Notes: generated by a model from the sequence alone, not told the origin. A DNA stretch of 38,984 nucleotides from an uncultured Rhizobium sp. (GCA_945952045.1 CAMFHE010000043.1:1-38984), one strand, 5' to 3'. Positions 1-8,556 are shown, numbered from the stretch's first letter. Numbers and translations: made by a program.

Positions 1-2
1 AA

Positions 3-554
3 AAGCTGCAGGAACGTCTTGCCAAGCTCGCTGGCGGCGTTGCCGTCATCCGCGTCGGCGGCTCGACGGAAGTCGAAGTCAAGGAACGCAAGGACCGCAT
101 CGACGACGCCCTGAACGCGACCCGCGCGGCCGTTCAGGAAGGCATCGTTCCCGGCGGCGGCGTCGCGCTGCTGCGTTCGGCTTCGAAGATCACCGCCAAG
201 GGCGAGAACGACGACCAGGAAGCTGGCATCAACATCGTTCGCAAGGCTCTGCAGGCCCTGGTTCGCCAGATCGCCGAAAACGCAGGTGACGAAGCTTCGA
301 TCGTTGTCGGCAAGATCCTCGACAAGAACGAAGACAACTTCGGCTACAACGCCCAGACCGGCGAATACGGCGACCTGATTGCGCTTGGCATCGTCGACCC
401 GGTCAAGGTTGTCCGCACCGCTCTGCAGAACGCCGCTTCGGTTGCCTCGCTGCTGATCACGACGGAAGCCATGATCGCCGAACTGCCGAAGAAGGAAGCC
501 GCTGGCGGCATGCCGGGCGGCATGGGCGGAATGGGCGGAATGGACATGATGTAA
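3..554 (+). CDS. groEL: Chaperonin GroEL, C-terminal part (cut by window start)
   Basis: This is the last 183 codons, roughly the final third, of the 60 kDa chaperonin GroEL, the cytoplasmic ATP-driven double-ring foldase that works with GroES. The visible part runs from the KLQERLAKLAGGVAVIRVGG segment at the apical/intermediate boundary, through the second intermediate and equatorial segments (ATRAAVQEGIVPGGGVALLR), to the typical Gly-Met-rich tail ending GGMGGMDMM. The reading frame is open from the first base of the window and ends at TAA 552-554. A strong intrinsic terminator follows 41 bp later. groES is expected just upstream but lies outside the window. The identification is certain; which of several rhizobial groEL copies this is cannot be told from here. 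Confidence 0.98.
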   Translation, partial: KLQERLAKLAGGVAVIRVGGSTEVEVKERKDRIDDALNATRAAVQEGIVPGGGVALLRSASKITAKGENDDQEAGINIVRKALQALVRQIAENAGDEASIVVGKILDKNEDNFGYNAQTGEYGDLIALGIVDPVKVVRTALQNAASVASLLITTEAMIAELPKKEAAGGMPGGMGGMGGMDMM

Positions 555-595
555 GGCTCACGCCTTACATCTGAGCCATTCGGTTCAGGTTACGG

Positions 596-625
596 AAAAG
601 GCGGGTCGCAAGGCCCGCCTTTTTT
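596..625 (+). terminator. Rho-independent terminator after groEL
   Basis: A perfect 10-bp stem (596-605 pairs with 614-623, AAAAGGCGGG / CCCGCCTTTT) with an 8-nt loop runs into a T tract. It lies 41 bp after the groEL stop and separates the chaperonin operon from the orphan gene that follows. Confidence 0.9.
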
Positions 626-662
626 GTCTCAAACTTAGATCTTCAAGACGGAATCATACCCG

Positions 663-1361
663 ATGTCAGAGTGGTTAATGCATTTATGGACTATCATCGA
701 TGCAAATTCTGGCGGCATCGGAGTTGCCATCGCGGCCATGACTGCTCTATGCGGCGCAATCGCCTGGGCAATACGCTTGTTTTCAATTTCAGAAAATAGA
801 CCGGCCCCGAGTAGCGGTGGTTATGGCGGAAATGCGCGTGTCGGCGGCAACGGTACGGCAGTTGGAGGCAGAGGTGGTCGAGGCGGCCTAAGTGGTCGCG
901 GTGGTGATGGAGGAACGGCCAATGTTGATGGCGACGGTACTGCAATTGGTGGAGACGGCGGCGACGCTGGGGTACCGTGGCGTCCCGCGCTAGGAGCCCC
1001 CTCGGTATTGGAGCGGATGGAATTCAATCCATTTCCCGGCTTTGATAGCGAACGAGATGAGTTTGGTTTTTTTATAGTGGGGAGAGGAGGCCATGGCGGC
1101 GATTTTAGCGCGGCAGTCGTGGTAGACGGATATCGTTATCCCCTTTTACCACTGACTCTCCTCCTCCGCCTTTGGGCTCCAGCTACACTGGAAGCCGCCG
1201 ATTTAAAGTGCCCTGCCAACCCACAAGCCTTTTGGGATGCGGTTATAGAAATTGACCCCGTAACGGCGCAAGCTGCACAAGAACACACACGGTATTGTTT
1301 AGATGTAGCAATTCCAAAAGGCTTGTCTGCGCCGGATCCCTATTCTCGTAAAAAATCATAG
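663..1361 (+). CDS. Orphan membrane-anchored glycine-rich protein, unknown function
   Basis: I do not recognise a family for this 232-residue protein. Residues about 17-40 form one hydrophobic segment (probable membrane anchor). Residues about 51-103 are a glycine-rich stretch with a 15-residue unit, A-x-V-x-G-x-G-T-A-x-G-G-x-G-G, seen at 58-72 and again at 86-100. A third Gly patch (GRGGHGG) lies near residue 140. The rest is a 120-residue C-terminal region with two cysteines and no motif I know. Base composition is unlike its neighbours: 60-base lines I counted outside the Gly stretch are 38-50% GC, against clearly GC-rich flanking genes. That suggests acquisition by transfer. No strong ribosome-binding site precedes ATG 663; an in-frame ATG at 678 is an alternative start. 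It stands alone between the groEL terminator and the DoxX gene. A noncoding explanation is unlikely because the frame is long and keeps an ordered N-to-C architecture. Confidence 0.7.
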   Translation: MSEWLMHLWTIIDANSGGIGVAIAAMTALCGAIAWAIRLFSISENRPAPSSGGYGGNARVGGNGTAVGGRGGRGGLSGRGGDGGTANVDGDGTAIGGDGGDAGVPWRPALGAPSVLERMEFNPFPGFDSERDEFGFFIVGRGGHGGDFSAAVVVDGYRYPLLPLTLLLRLWAPATLEAADLKCPANPQAFWDAVIEIDPVTAQAAQEHTRYCLDVAIPKGLSAPDPYSRKKS

Positions 1362-1556
1362 GCCTAAGACAACAATCATGTAAGCCGTAAATTAACTGAA
1401 AAAGACCGTCGCGCGCCCATCAAATCACGTTGCGGAGAGGAACTCACCCATTTTGTGAACGATATGTCTCCAATCGTTTATCTTTCCAAAACAGTAAAAA
1501 TGGGCAAATTGACGCAAGACAAATTTTCGCGGCCGATGAGATGCCGCAGACCCAAC

Positions 1557-1561
1557 AGGAG
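1557..1561 (+). promoter_or_regulatory. Ribosome-binding site deciding the DoxX start
   Basis: AGGAG lies 7 bp before ATG 1569. It selects this start over the in-frame upstream start at 1455, which would add 38 non-conserved, polar residues before the first membrane helix. Confidence 0.75.
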
Positions 1562-1568
1562 TTTTCCG

Positions 1569-2012
1569 ATGTCTTCGCCCAATAGCGCCCTCCTCCTTCT
1601 CGCGCGTATCCTGCTTTCGTTCATCTTCATCTATTCCGGCTTCGGCAAGCTGATGGATGCCTCCGGCACTGCCGGCATGATCGCCGGGGCCGGCCTGCCG
1701 GCAGCGACGGCGCTCGCCTATCTCGCCGGCCTGTTCGAACTGGTCACCGGCCTTGCCGTTCTCGTCGGCTTCCAGACGAAGATCGTCGGCTGGGCGCTCG
1801 CCCTGTTCTGCGTGTTCACCGGCATCGTCTTCCATGGCCACGCCATCAACGTTCCGGATTTCCCGGCCGCCGCCAATGGCTGGCTGACCGTGCTGAACCA
1901 GATCATGATGATGAAGAATATCACGCTGGCCGGCGCTTATATCCTGCTCGCCACCGTCGGCGCCGGCGCCTATTCGCTGGATGCCCGTCGCGGCGTCGCA
2001 GTCCACGCCTAA
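1569..2012 (+). CDS. DoxX-family integral membrane protein
   Basis: A 147-residue inner-membrane protein of the DoxX/DoxD superfamily with four predicted hydrophobic helices. The family hallmark is visible near the N-terminus (LLLARILLSFIFIYSGFGKL), followed by a LAGLFELVTGLAVLVG helix and a FHGHAINVPDF loop. Family members are small quinone-related or redox-linked membrane proteins; the biochemical role of this one is unknown. The start at ATG 1569 is supported by the AGGAG site. It is a single-gene unit that converges on hisG, and both share the strong hairpin at 2027-2064. Confidence 0.88.
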   Translation: MSSPNSALLLLARILLSFIFIYSGFGKLMDASGTAGMIAGAGLPAATALAYLAGLFELVTGLAVLVGFQTKIVGWALALFCVFTGIVFHGHAINVPDFPAAANGWLTVLNQIMMMKNITLAGAYILLATVGAGAYSLDARRGVAVHA

Positions 2013-2026
2013 GCCCTCGATCCCAT

Positions 2027-2064
2027 GCAAAAGGCCCGCCGGAGCGATCCGGCGGGCCTTTTGC
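2027..2064. terminator. Bidirectional terminator between DoxX gene and hisG
   Basis: A perfect 16-bp stem (2027-2042 with 2049-2064) around a 6-nt loop. The arms begin GCAAAAGG and end CCTTTTGC, so a T run closes the hairpin in both directions. It serves the DoxX gene on the plus strand and hisG on the minus strand. Confidence 0.9.
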
Positions 2065-2088
2065 TGCCTTGAAAAACAGGTGCGTGTT

Positions 2089-2784
2089 TTACAAGGCGCC
2101 GCGCACCGCTGCAACGATCTCCTGCACGCGGCTGTCCGTCTCGTGCTCCGGCTTGCGGGCGCGCACAAGGCAGGCCTGCGAGCGCAGGATGACGCCATCG
2201 GAGAGGATCTTCAGGTGGTTGGCGACGAGTGTCGAGCCGGTGGAGGTGATATCGACGATGATATCCGCCTGCCCTGCCGCCGGCGCGCCTTCGGTCGCGC
2301 CGAGGCTCTCGACGATGCGATAGAGCTGGATGCCGTGGCTGCCGGAAAAATGCTGCTGCGTCAGCCGCCAATATTTCGTGGCGATGGTCAGGCGGCGATG
2401 ATGACGGGCGCGGAAATCGGCGGCGACATCGCCGAGATCAGCCATGCTGTCGACATCCACCCATATCTCCGGCACGGCGACCACCACATCCGCATGGCCG
2501 AAGCCGAGGCGGGCGCAGAATTCGACGCGGCTATCCACTTCCGCCATCTGCTCGCGCATCAAATCCTCGCCGGTGACGCCGAAATCGACGCTGCCATTGC
2601 CCAGCTCGCGCGAGATTTCCGAGGCCGAAAGGAAGGCGATCTCGATATCGTCGAAACCTTCGACGCGGCCGCGATAGGAGCGCTCATTACCGACGGCGAC
2701 GATCTTCAGGCCGGCGCGTTCGAAGATCGCGGCCGAATCCTCCTTCATGCGCCCCTTGGAGGGCACGGCGATGGTGATGGTCAT
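2089..2784 (-). CDS. hisG: ATP phosphoribosyltransferase, short form (HisG)
   Basis: Catalyses the first step of histidine synthesis, joining ATP and PRPP to give phosphoribosyl-ATP. At 231 residues this is the short HisG that lacks the C-terminal regulatory domain and needs HisZ as partner subunit. The N-terminus TITIAVPSKGRMKEDSAAIF and the C-terminal PRPP-binding region (ADIIVDITSTGSTLVANHL) are typical. ATG 2784 overlaps the hisZ stop as ATGA, so translation is probably coupled. A longer frame reaching 2820 would add 12 residues inside hisZ and has no support. It is the last gene of hisS-hisZ-hisG and ends at the bidirectional terminator. Histidine feedback is expected to act through the HisG/HisZ complex. 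Confidence 0.96.
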   Translation of the reverse strand: MTITIAVPSKGRMKEDSAAIFERAGLKIVAVGNERSYRGRVEGFDDIEIAFLSASEISRELGNGSVDFGVTGEDLMREQMAEVDSRVEFCARLGFGHADVVVAVPEIWVDVDSMADLGDVAADFRARHHRRLTIATKYWRLTQQHFSGSHGIQLYRIVESLGATEGAPAAGQADIIVDITSTGSTLVANHLKILSDGVILRSQACLVRARKPEHETDSRVQEIVAAVRGAL

Positions 2785-3902
2785 GAGCGCGCCCTTTCCG
2801 CCTCGATCCGATCCAGCCACAAGGCGAAGCCGACCGCCGGGATATGGCTCGACGCGCCGAGCAGCGTCATCAGCCGGTCGAACCGCCCGCCGCCGGCGAG
2901 AACGGCGCTGCTTTCGCCCGCCGTGACCTCGTAGACGAGGCCGGTATAGTAATCCAGCGGACGGCCGAAGGCGGCGCGGTAGACGATCGGCGCAACATCG
3001 ATGCCGGCGGCTTCCAGCGCCTGCAGCCGCGCCTCGAAGGCGGCGACGGCCGAGCCCAGATGCAGGCCGGCCGCATCGGCAAAGCCGGCGAGCGCCGCCG
3101 GCGCTTCCGCCAGCGGCAGTTCCAGCGACAGGAATTCGCGCAGTAGAAGCAGCACGTTGTCATCCAGCTTCGTCTGCGCCAGCGACAGTTTTTCGCGCAG
3201 GCGCGCGGCGATTTCGGCAGGCGCGCGGCTGGCATTGGTGGAATAGCCGGTCGCCTGCATGGTCTCGTCGAGATGGGCGATCAGGCCCGCATCGTCGCCG
3301 GCCTCGGCCAGTTCCAGCGTCTTCGGGTCGATGCCCGCTATCGGCAGGGGGCTGGCGAGCGTCTGCAACAATTGCTCGATGCGCGCGGGGTTGCCGAAAG
3401 CATGGATCAGCCGCTTCTGCCAGCCGAGCGGCAGGCCGAGCGCCTTGACCACGGCCTCGAACACCGCCTGGTCGCCCAGCGTCGTCTTCAATCGCTTGCC
3501 CGGCAGCAGCAGTTTCAGGATGCCCATGGCATCGCCGATGGCGCGGGCATCGGCCGCCGCCGTATCCCCATTGCCCAGATCCTCGATGCCGGCCTGGAAG
3601 AATTCGTTCGGCCCGTCGCGGCGCTGACGAAAAACCTCGCCGAGATAGGCGTAGCGCTTCGGCGTGCCCATGGCGCTTTCGATATGGCGCAGGCAGACGG
3701 GAATGGTGAATTCCGGGCGCAGGCAGAGGTTTTCGCCGGTCTCGCTCTCAGTCAGGAAGATACGGCGGCGGAGATCCTCGCCGGCCATGTCAAGGAACGG
3801 CTCGGCCGGCTGGATGATCGGCGTATCGACGCGCTCGGTGTCGCGCGAGACGAAATCGGCGAGCAGCGCAGCGGCAAAACCGGGCAGGTTGATCAGCGCC
3901 AT
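2781..3902 (-). CDS. hisZ: ATP phosphoribosyltransferase regulatory subunit (HisZ)
   Basis: HisZ is a catalytically inactive paralogue of the class II histidyl-tRNA synthetase core. It associates with short HisG and carries histidine-sensitive regulation. The 373-residue protein keeps synthetase-like motif 2 and 3 regions (RPEFTIPVCLRHIE and a GGGRFDRLMTLLG stretch near the C-terminus) but lacks the C-terminal anticodon-binding domain of HisS. I chose ATG 3902 (ALINLPGFAAALLADFV) because the frame upstream runs into the palindromic repeat at 3921-3973. It lies between hisS and hisG, 68 bp after the hisS stop, with a 4-bp overlap to hisG. The adjacency of HisZ and its paralogue HisS is expected in alphaproteobacteria. 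Confidence 0.94.
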   Translation of the reverse strand: MALINLPGFAAALLADFVSRDTERVDTPIIQPAEPFLDMAGEDLRRRIFLTESETGENLCLRPEFTIPVCLRHIESAMGTPKRYAYLGEVFRQRRDGPNEFFQAGIEDLGNGDTAAADARAIGDAMGILKLLLPGKRLKTTLGDQAVFEAVVKALGLPLGWQKRLIHAFGNPARIEQLLQTLASPLPIAGIDPKTLELAEAGDDAGLIAHLDETMQATGYSTNASRAPAEIAARLREKLSLAQTKLDDNVLLLLREFLSLELPLAEAPAALAGFADAAGLHLGSAVAAFEARLQALEAAGIDVAPIVYRAAFGRPLDYYTGLVYEVTAGESSAVLAGGGRFDRLMTLLGASSHIPAVGFALWLDRIEAERARS

Positions 3903-3920
3903 AGGAACATCTCTTTGTTT

Positions 3921-3973
3921 TGACGCATGTCGTTCTCGCAAAACCGCTTCACACTTTTGCGCGACATGCGTCA
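3921..3973. repeat. Palindromic intergenic repeat between hisS and hisZ (copy 1)
   Basis: A perfect 12-bp inverted repeat, TGACGCATGTCG (3921-3932) and CGACATGCGTCA (3962-3973), encloses a second CGCAAAA/TTTTGCG stem and the core ACCGCTTCACAC. The right end includes the hisS stop codon (TCA on the plus strand). The same core recurs at 8408-8460, 25701-25752 and 29586-29636. It resembles the mosaic palindromic elements known from rhizobia. In the hisS-hisZ transcript it would form a stable hairpin and could influence mRNA processing or relative expression. Confidence 0.85.
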
Positions 3974-5485
3974 GACCGCCCGGCGCCGGTCTTCGGCCTG
4001 CGCCTCAAGAATTTCGCGTACCTTGGCGACCAGTTCGGCCTCGGACACGATTTCTTGCGCCACGCGCGCCTCGCGCCAGGTCGCATTGTCCTCGATCTCG
4101 CCGGCCAGACGCTTGCCTTCGATCAGATCCTTGATCTGCACCATGCCCTGCGCCCGCTCGTCGCCGCCCTGGATGATGGCAATGGGGCAATCGCGGCGGT
4201 CGGCATATTTGAGCTGGTTGCCGAATTTCTTCCAGTTGCCCTGATACATTTCGGCGCGGATGCCGGCGGCGCGCAGATCCTGCGTGAAGCGCTGGTAGCG
4301 GCCCATGCTCTCGGCATCGCCATCCATGACGGTGATCAGCACGGGGGCGATCACCTGATCCTGCCCCAGCTTGCCGAGGTTTTTGAGCGCCGTCATCAGG
4401 CGCGACACGCCGATGGAGAAACCGGTGGCGGGAACGGGCTGGCCCATGAAGCGCGAGACGAGACCGTCATACCGCCCGCCGCCGCCGACGGAGCCGAACA
4501 CGACCTTTTCGCCCTTCTCGTTGGTGACGTCGAACAGCAGCTCGGCCTCATAGACCGGGCCGGTGTAATATTCGAGGCCGCGCACGACGGAGGGGTCGAT
4601 CTTGACGCGATCGGAGGCATAACCGGCGCCGGTCACCAGCGCGCCGATCATGTTGAGTTCCTCGACGCCTTCGCCGCCCTTGGACGTGCCGGCGACGAGC
4701 TCGGCAAGCGCTTCGGCGCTTTCCGCATAATCCTTGATGCCGACGAAGAACAGCACCTTGGCGATCTGGTCGCCATCGAGGCCGGCGCCCTTGGTGAAGT
4801 CGCCGGATTCGTCCTTGCGGCCGGGGCCGAGCAGCAGCTTGACGCCTTCGGGGCCGAACTTGTCGAGCTTGTCGATGGCGCGCAGCACGTTGAGGCGCTG
4901 GCCGGCCTTGTCCTCGCCGCCAAGGCCGATGGCTTCGAGCACGCCGTCGAGAACCTTGCGGTTGTTAACGCGGATGACGTAATCGCCGCGCTTGATGCCC
5001 AGCGCTTCCAGCGTATCGGCCATCATCATGCACATTTCGGCATCGGCCTGCACGCCGGCAGCACCCACCGTATCAGCATCGAACTGCATGAACTGGCGGA
5101 AGCGGCCGGGGCCGGGCTTCTCGTTGCGGAAGACATAGCCGGCGCGATAGGTGCGATAGGGAAGCTGGATGTCCTGGAAATTCTCAGCGACATGGCGGGC
5201 GAGCGGCGCGGTCAGGTCGTAACGCAGGCTCATCCACTGGTCGTCGTCGTCCTGCAGCGAGAACACGCCTTCGTTGGGGCGGTCGGCGTCGGGCAGGAAT
5301 TTGCCGAGCGCATCGGTATATTCGAACAGCGGCGTCTCCACCGGGTCGAAACCGTAGCGTTCATAGACCTCGCGGATCTTGCCCGTCATCTCGTTGACGG
5401 CGCGGATATCGGCAGCCGACCGGTCGACGAAGCCACGCGGCAGGCGGGCCTTGAGTTTCTGCGGTTTCTTCGACTTGTCGTTCAT
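3971..5485 (-). CDS. hisS: Histidyl-tRNA synthetase
   Basis: Class II synthetase that charges tRNA-His with histidine. The 504-residue protein has the N-terminal LPRGFVDRSAADIRAV, motif 2 (VFRNEKPGPGRFRQFMQFDAD), the HisA box near LEYYTGPVYEAEL, motif 3 (GGGGRYDGLVSRF) and a C-terminal anticodon-binding domain (PVLITVMDGDAESMGR). Alphaproteobacterial HisS proteins have this length and family character. I took ATG 5485 (NDKSKKPQKLKARLPRG) rather than 5494, three codons upstream, because the shorter form fits relatives better; the difference is minor. It is first in hisS-hisZ-hisG, tying tRNA charging to histidine biosynthesis. Its stop codon lies inside the palindromic repeat. Confidence 0.97.
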   Translation of the reverse strand: MNDKSKKPQKLKARLPRGFVDRSAADIRAVNEMTGKIREVYERYGFDPVETPLFEYTDALGKFLPDADRPNEGVFSLQDDDDQWMSLRYDLTAPLARHVAENFQDIQLPYRTYRAGYVFRNEKPGPGRFRQFMQFDADTVGAAGVQADAEMCMMMADTLEALGIKRGDYVIRVNNRKVLDGVLEAIGLGGEDKAGQRLNVLRAIDKLDKFGPEGVKLLLGPGRKDESGDFTKGAGLDGDQIAKVLFFVGIKDYAESAEALAELVAGTSKGGEGVEELNMIGALVTGAGYASDRVKIDPSVVRGLEYYTGPVYEAELLFDVTNEKGEKVVFGSVGGGGRYDGLVSRFMGQPVPATGFSIGVSRLMTALKNLGKLGQDQVIAPVLITVMDGDAESMGRYQRFTQDLRAAGIRAEMYQGNWKKFGNQLKYADRRDCPIAIIQGGDERAQGMVQIKDLIEGKRLAGEIEDNATWREARVAQEIVSEAELVAKVREILEAQAEDRRRAV

Positions 5486-5732
5486 GATGCGCAACCGGTC
5501 CGTTGGAGTCTTAAAATTCGAACTTCATACTTTCGACTCGACATCGAGTTCCTGAATTCGAAGTCTTCAATTACGCCGGTGTCTTAGAATATGAAGGCGG
5601 GAGCGGCAAGGGCGAAGGCTGGCGACCGGGCTGCCGCAATGCTATATTCCATCACGAGTCAGCCCAGATTTTGCAGTGAACAGCGCGTCACCCTCGAGAT
5701 CGGCCATCGCTCCGCCATCTATCGATAGAACC

Positions 5733-6539
5733 ATGATCCTCGAAGCGCTCAATTATCTCGCCAGCCTGCCTGTGACCGCGTCGCTACATCGGGGCTTCGT
5801 GCGTGGGTCGGTCAATCTCTGGTCGCGGGCGCGGCGATGTGCTTCGGCGTGGGCCGAGCATGAGCGGCATTGCCATGAGGCGGTGCGAGCGGCGGTTTCG
5901 GGGGGTCGGCAGCGGCGTACGGTGGTCGTGCTCGGTTCCGGGCTGGTGCGGGATGTGCCGGTTGAAGAGCTGTCGCGGCAGTTCGATACGGTTGTGCTGG
6001 TCGACCTCGTGCATCTGGCCTCGGTGCGGCTGTGGATACGGGCCAAGGGGCTGAAAAACGTGCGGCTGATCGAGCGGGATATTTCCGGGTTCGCCGATAT
6101 CGCGGCCCAGAAAGAGCCAGAGCCGCTGGCATTCTTGCGGCAGGTTCCCTATCTCGATCTGGTGATCTCGGCCAATGTGCTGTCGCAGATCGGCATCGGG
6201 GCCGGGCGAAAGGCGGAGGCGGCGGGGTTGTCGCAAGAAATCGTGCCGCGGCTGATTTCCGCGCATCTGGACGGTTTGCGCGGCTTGCCAGCGGATGTGT
6301 GCCTGTTGACCGACATCGCTTTCAAGGTGGTGGACCGTACCGGCAAGGTGCATCAGGACGCCGATCTGCTGCATGGGATCGCGCCGCCGGCGGAAGCGGC
6401 GCGCTGGTCCTGGCCGGTGATCCCGACCGGCGAGGCAAGCCGCGATTATCAAGTCGTTCATACCGTCATCGCCAGCCGGCTGAATTGTGTGCCGAAACCG
6501 GCGGAAATGGCGACCGCAGAGCATGGAGACAGCGCATGA
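5733..6539 (+). CDS. Methyltransferase-like (Rossmann-fold) protein of unknown substrate
   Basis: A 268-residue cytoplasmic protein with features of an S-adenosylmethionine-dependent methyltransferase fold. These are a glycine-rich loop VVVLGSGLVRDVP (residues about 64-76), an acidic residue at the end of the next strand (LVDLVHL, Asp91), a second acidic strand end (IERDISGF) and a DLVISANVLSQIG stretch where motif IV would lie. No substrate-defining motif is recognisable, and catalysis is inference. ATG 5733 (ILEALNYLASLP) is preferred; a GTG at 5676 would add 19 low-quality residues. The stop overlaps the start of the HAD hydrolase gene as ATGA, so the two are probably co-translated and functionally linked. 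Confidence 0.7.
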   Translation: MILEALNYLASLPVTASLHRGFVRGSVNLWSRARRCASAWAEHERHCHEAVRAAVSGGRQRRTVVVLGSGLVRDVPVEELSRQFDTVVLVDLVHLASVRLWIRAKGLKNVRLIERDISGFADIAAQKEPEPLAFLRQVPYLDLVISANVLSQIGIGAGRKAEAAGLSQEIVPRLISAHLDGLRGLPADVCLLTDIAFKVVDRTGKVHQDADLLHGIAPPAEAARWSWPVIPTGEASRDYQVVHTVIASRLNCVPKPAEMATAEHGDSA

Positions 6540-7240
6540 GCCCACGCAACCTGACGGCAATCGGCTTCGATGCCGACGATACGCTGTGGCAGAACGAGCA
6601 ATATTACCGGCTGACGGAACAGCATTTTACCGAACTTCTGTCCGATTTCGCCGAGGGCGAGCATATTTCCGGCCAGCTTCTGGAAGCGGAAAAACGCAAT
6701 CTCGGTTTCTACGGCTTCGGCATCAAGGGTTTCACGCTGTCGATGATCGAGACGGCGATCGAGATCACGCAAGGCAAGGTGCCGGCCGAGACCATCGAAA
6801 AGATCCTCGGCATCGGCCGCGACTTGCTGCGCCATCCGGTCGAGACGCTGCCGCATGTGCAGGAGACGCTGGAGGCGCTGGCCGGGCGTTATTTTCTCGT
6901 GATGATCACCAAGGGCGATCTGTTCGACCAGGAGCGTAAGCTGGCGCAATCCGGCCTCGGCGATTATTTCGATGCGGTGGAGATCGTCTCGGACAAGACC
7001 GCCGTTACCTATCGTCGCATCTTCTCCAAGCTGGCGGACGGGCCGGAGCGTTCGATGATGATCGGCAATTCGCTGAAATCCGACATCGTGCCGGCGATTG
7101 CCGCCGGCGCCTATGGCGTCTTCGTGCCGCACGAGTTGACCTGGGTGTTCGAGCATGTCGAACCGCCGGTTGATGCGCCGCGCTTCCGGCGGATCGGTCA
7201 TCTCGGCGAGTTGGGCGCTCTACTCACGGAAATCGAGTAA
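6536..7240 (+). CDS. HAD-superfamily hydrolase
   Basis: A 234-residue haloacid-dehalogenase-type phosphatase. Motif I is FDADDTLW (residues 11-18; nucleophile Asp12, acid/base Asp14). Motif II is the Thr in VMITKGD, motif III a Lys near SDKT, and motif IV lies in the GNSLKSDIVPAIAAG segment. An alpha-helical cap (about residues 20-100) sits between motifs I and II, as in subclass C1 enzymes. The substrate is unknown; small phosphorylated metabolites are typical. ATG 6536 is embedded in the stop of the methyltransferase-like gene (ATGA), which fixes the start; a much longer in-frame extension upstream lies antisense to nothing but in another frame of that gene and is not real. Confidence 0.9.
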   Translation: MSPRNLTAIGFDADDTLWQNEQYYRLTEQHFTELLSDFAEGEHISGQLLEAEKRNLGFYGFGIKGFTLSMIETAIEITQGKVPAETIEKILGIGRDLLRHPVETLPHVQETLEALAGRYFLVMITKGDLFDQERKLAQSGLGDYFDAVEIVSDKTAVTYRRIFSKLADGPERSMMIGNSLKSDIVPAIAAGAYGVFVPHELTWVFEHVEPPVDAPRFRRIGHLGELGALLTEIE

Positions 7241-7300
7241 AGTACCTGTCTTGCGCAATTGCTGACGCAAAACGGCTTCGAACATTTGCTGGAATTGCTT

Positions 7301-7752
7301 TTACGGCCGGATATCCAGCGTCACCGTATAGGGCGCGCCAAGTCCCCGGCGCGGGGCGACGCGCGAATAATATGGGCGCACAAGCCAGGTGGTGTTTTTC
7401 GTCACGACCAGGGTTTTGACGTTGCCGTCTTCGTCGCTGCTGTAAAACGCATCTTCGTCGGACTTCGAAACGTCGAACAGCACCAGATAGGTAAAGCGGC
7501 TCGGCGTCCAGAAATTGACGCCGATCTTTTCGCCGGCGCGCACATGCAGCGAATAGACAGTGCCCTTGCCGTCGCGCGTCCAGCCCTTGATCTGCACCGG
7601 CTTGCCGGGCAGCACCTCGATCGGCACCAGCCTTTCGCCCTTGTAGAGATTGGGATGCGGCGGATCGGCAAGCGCCGCTCCGGCGAGGCAGGTAAGGACG
7701 GCGGCAATGGCAAGGCGAAGCAGATGATGCATGCGGCGATCAAACCAGCTTT

Positions 7753-7756
<4 letters not shown>
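7301..7756 (-). CDS. Small exported protein, unknown function
   Basis: A 151-residue protein (143 from the inner ATG) with a cleavable signal sequence (HHLLRLAIAAVLTCLAGAALA) followed by a soluble, beta-rich looking domain. Recognisable patches are GTVYSLHVRAGEKIGVNFWT and ending YTVTLDIRP, suggestive of a small beta-sandwich that acts in the periplasm; no family is identified. GTG 7756 overlaps the stop of tag as GTGA, suggesting coupled translation; ATG 7732 gives a shorter, more standard signal peptide and is a real alternative start. Neither has a good Shine-Dalgarno sequence. The pairing with a DNA glycosylase gene probably reflects transcription rather than function. Confidence 0.72.
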
Positions 7757-8382
<626 letters not shown>

Positions 8383-8407
8383 GCTTTTCCAACTTTCTTG
8401 TAACGTT

Positions 8408-8460
8408 TACGTATTTCCGGACGGAAAACCGCTGCACACTTTTCCCGGCATTACTTTAAC
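8408..8460. repeat. Palindromic intergenic repeat (copy 2)
   Basis: The core GGAAAACCGCTGCACACTTTT matches copies at 3921, 25701 and 29586, flanked here by TTTCCGG on the left and CCGGCATTACTTTAA on the right. The arms are less perfect than in copy 1. It lies between tag and the first L,D-transpeptidase gene, away from any stop codon. Confidence 0.75.
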
Positions 8461-8556
8461 AGTTGCGGAAGGCTGCTTTACCATTTGCTGACTCTCTTTC
8501 CAAACCCGGCGATAACCCTGACGAACGGTTTATTCGCTCAGGGGCATTTTCATGAA

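Noticed and set aside
810..975. Glycine-codon repeats as a CRISPR or DNA satellite
   Set aside because: The repetition is at protein level with variable codons, in frame and without spacer-repeat structure.
5495..5580. T-box riboswitch in front of hisS
   Set aside because: The palindromes there lack the conserved T-box sequence and antiterminator, and T-boxes are not typical of Alphaproteobacteria.
3920..5587. A 555-codon open frame antisense to hisS
   Set aside because: It mirrors the hisS codon structure of a GC-rich genome and has no ribosome-binding site or recognisable protein. hisS on the minus strand has all family motifs.
6032..6535. N-terminal extension of the HAD hydrolase in the same frame
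   Set aside because: It overlaps the methyltransferase-like gene in another frame and encodes Arg/Ala/Gly-rich junk. The HAD motif I begins 10 residues after ATG 6536, as expected.
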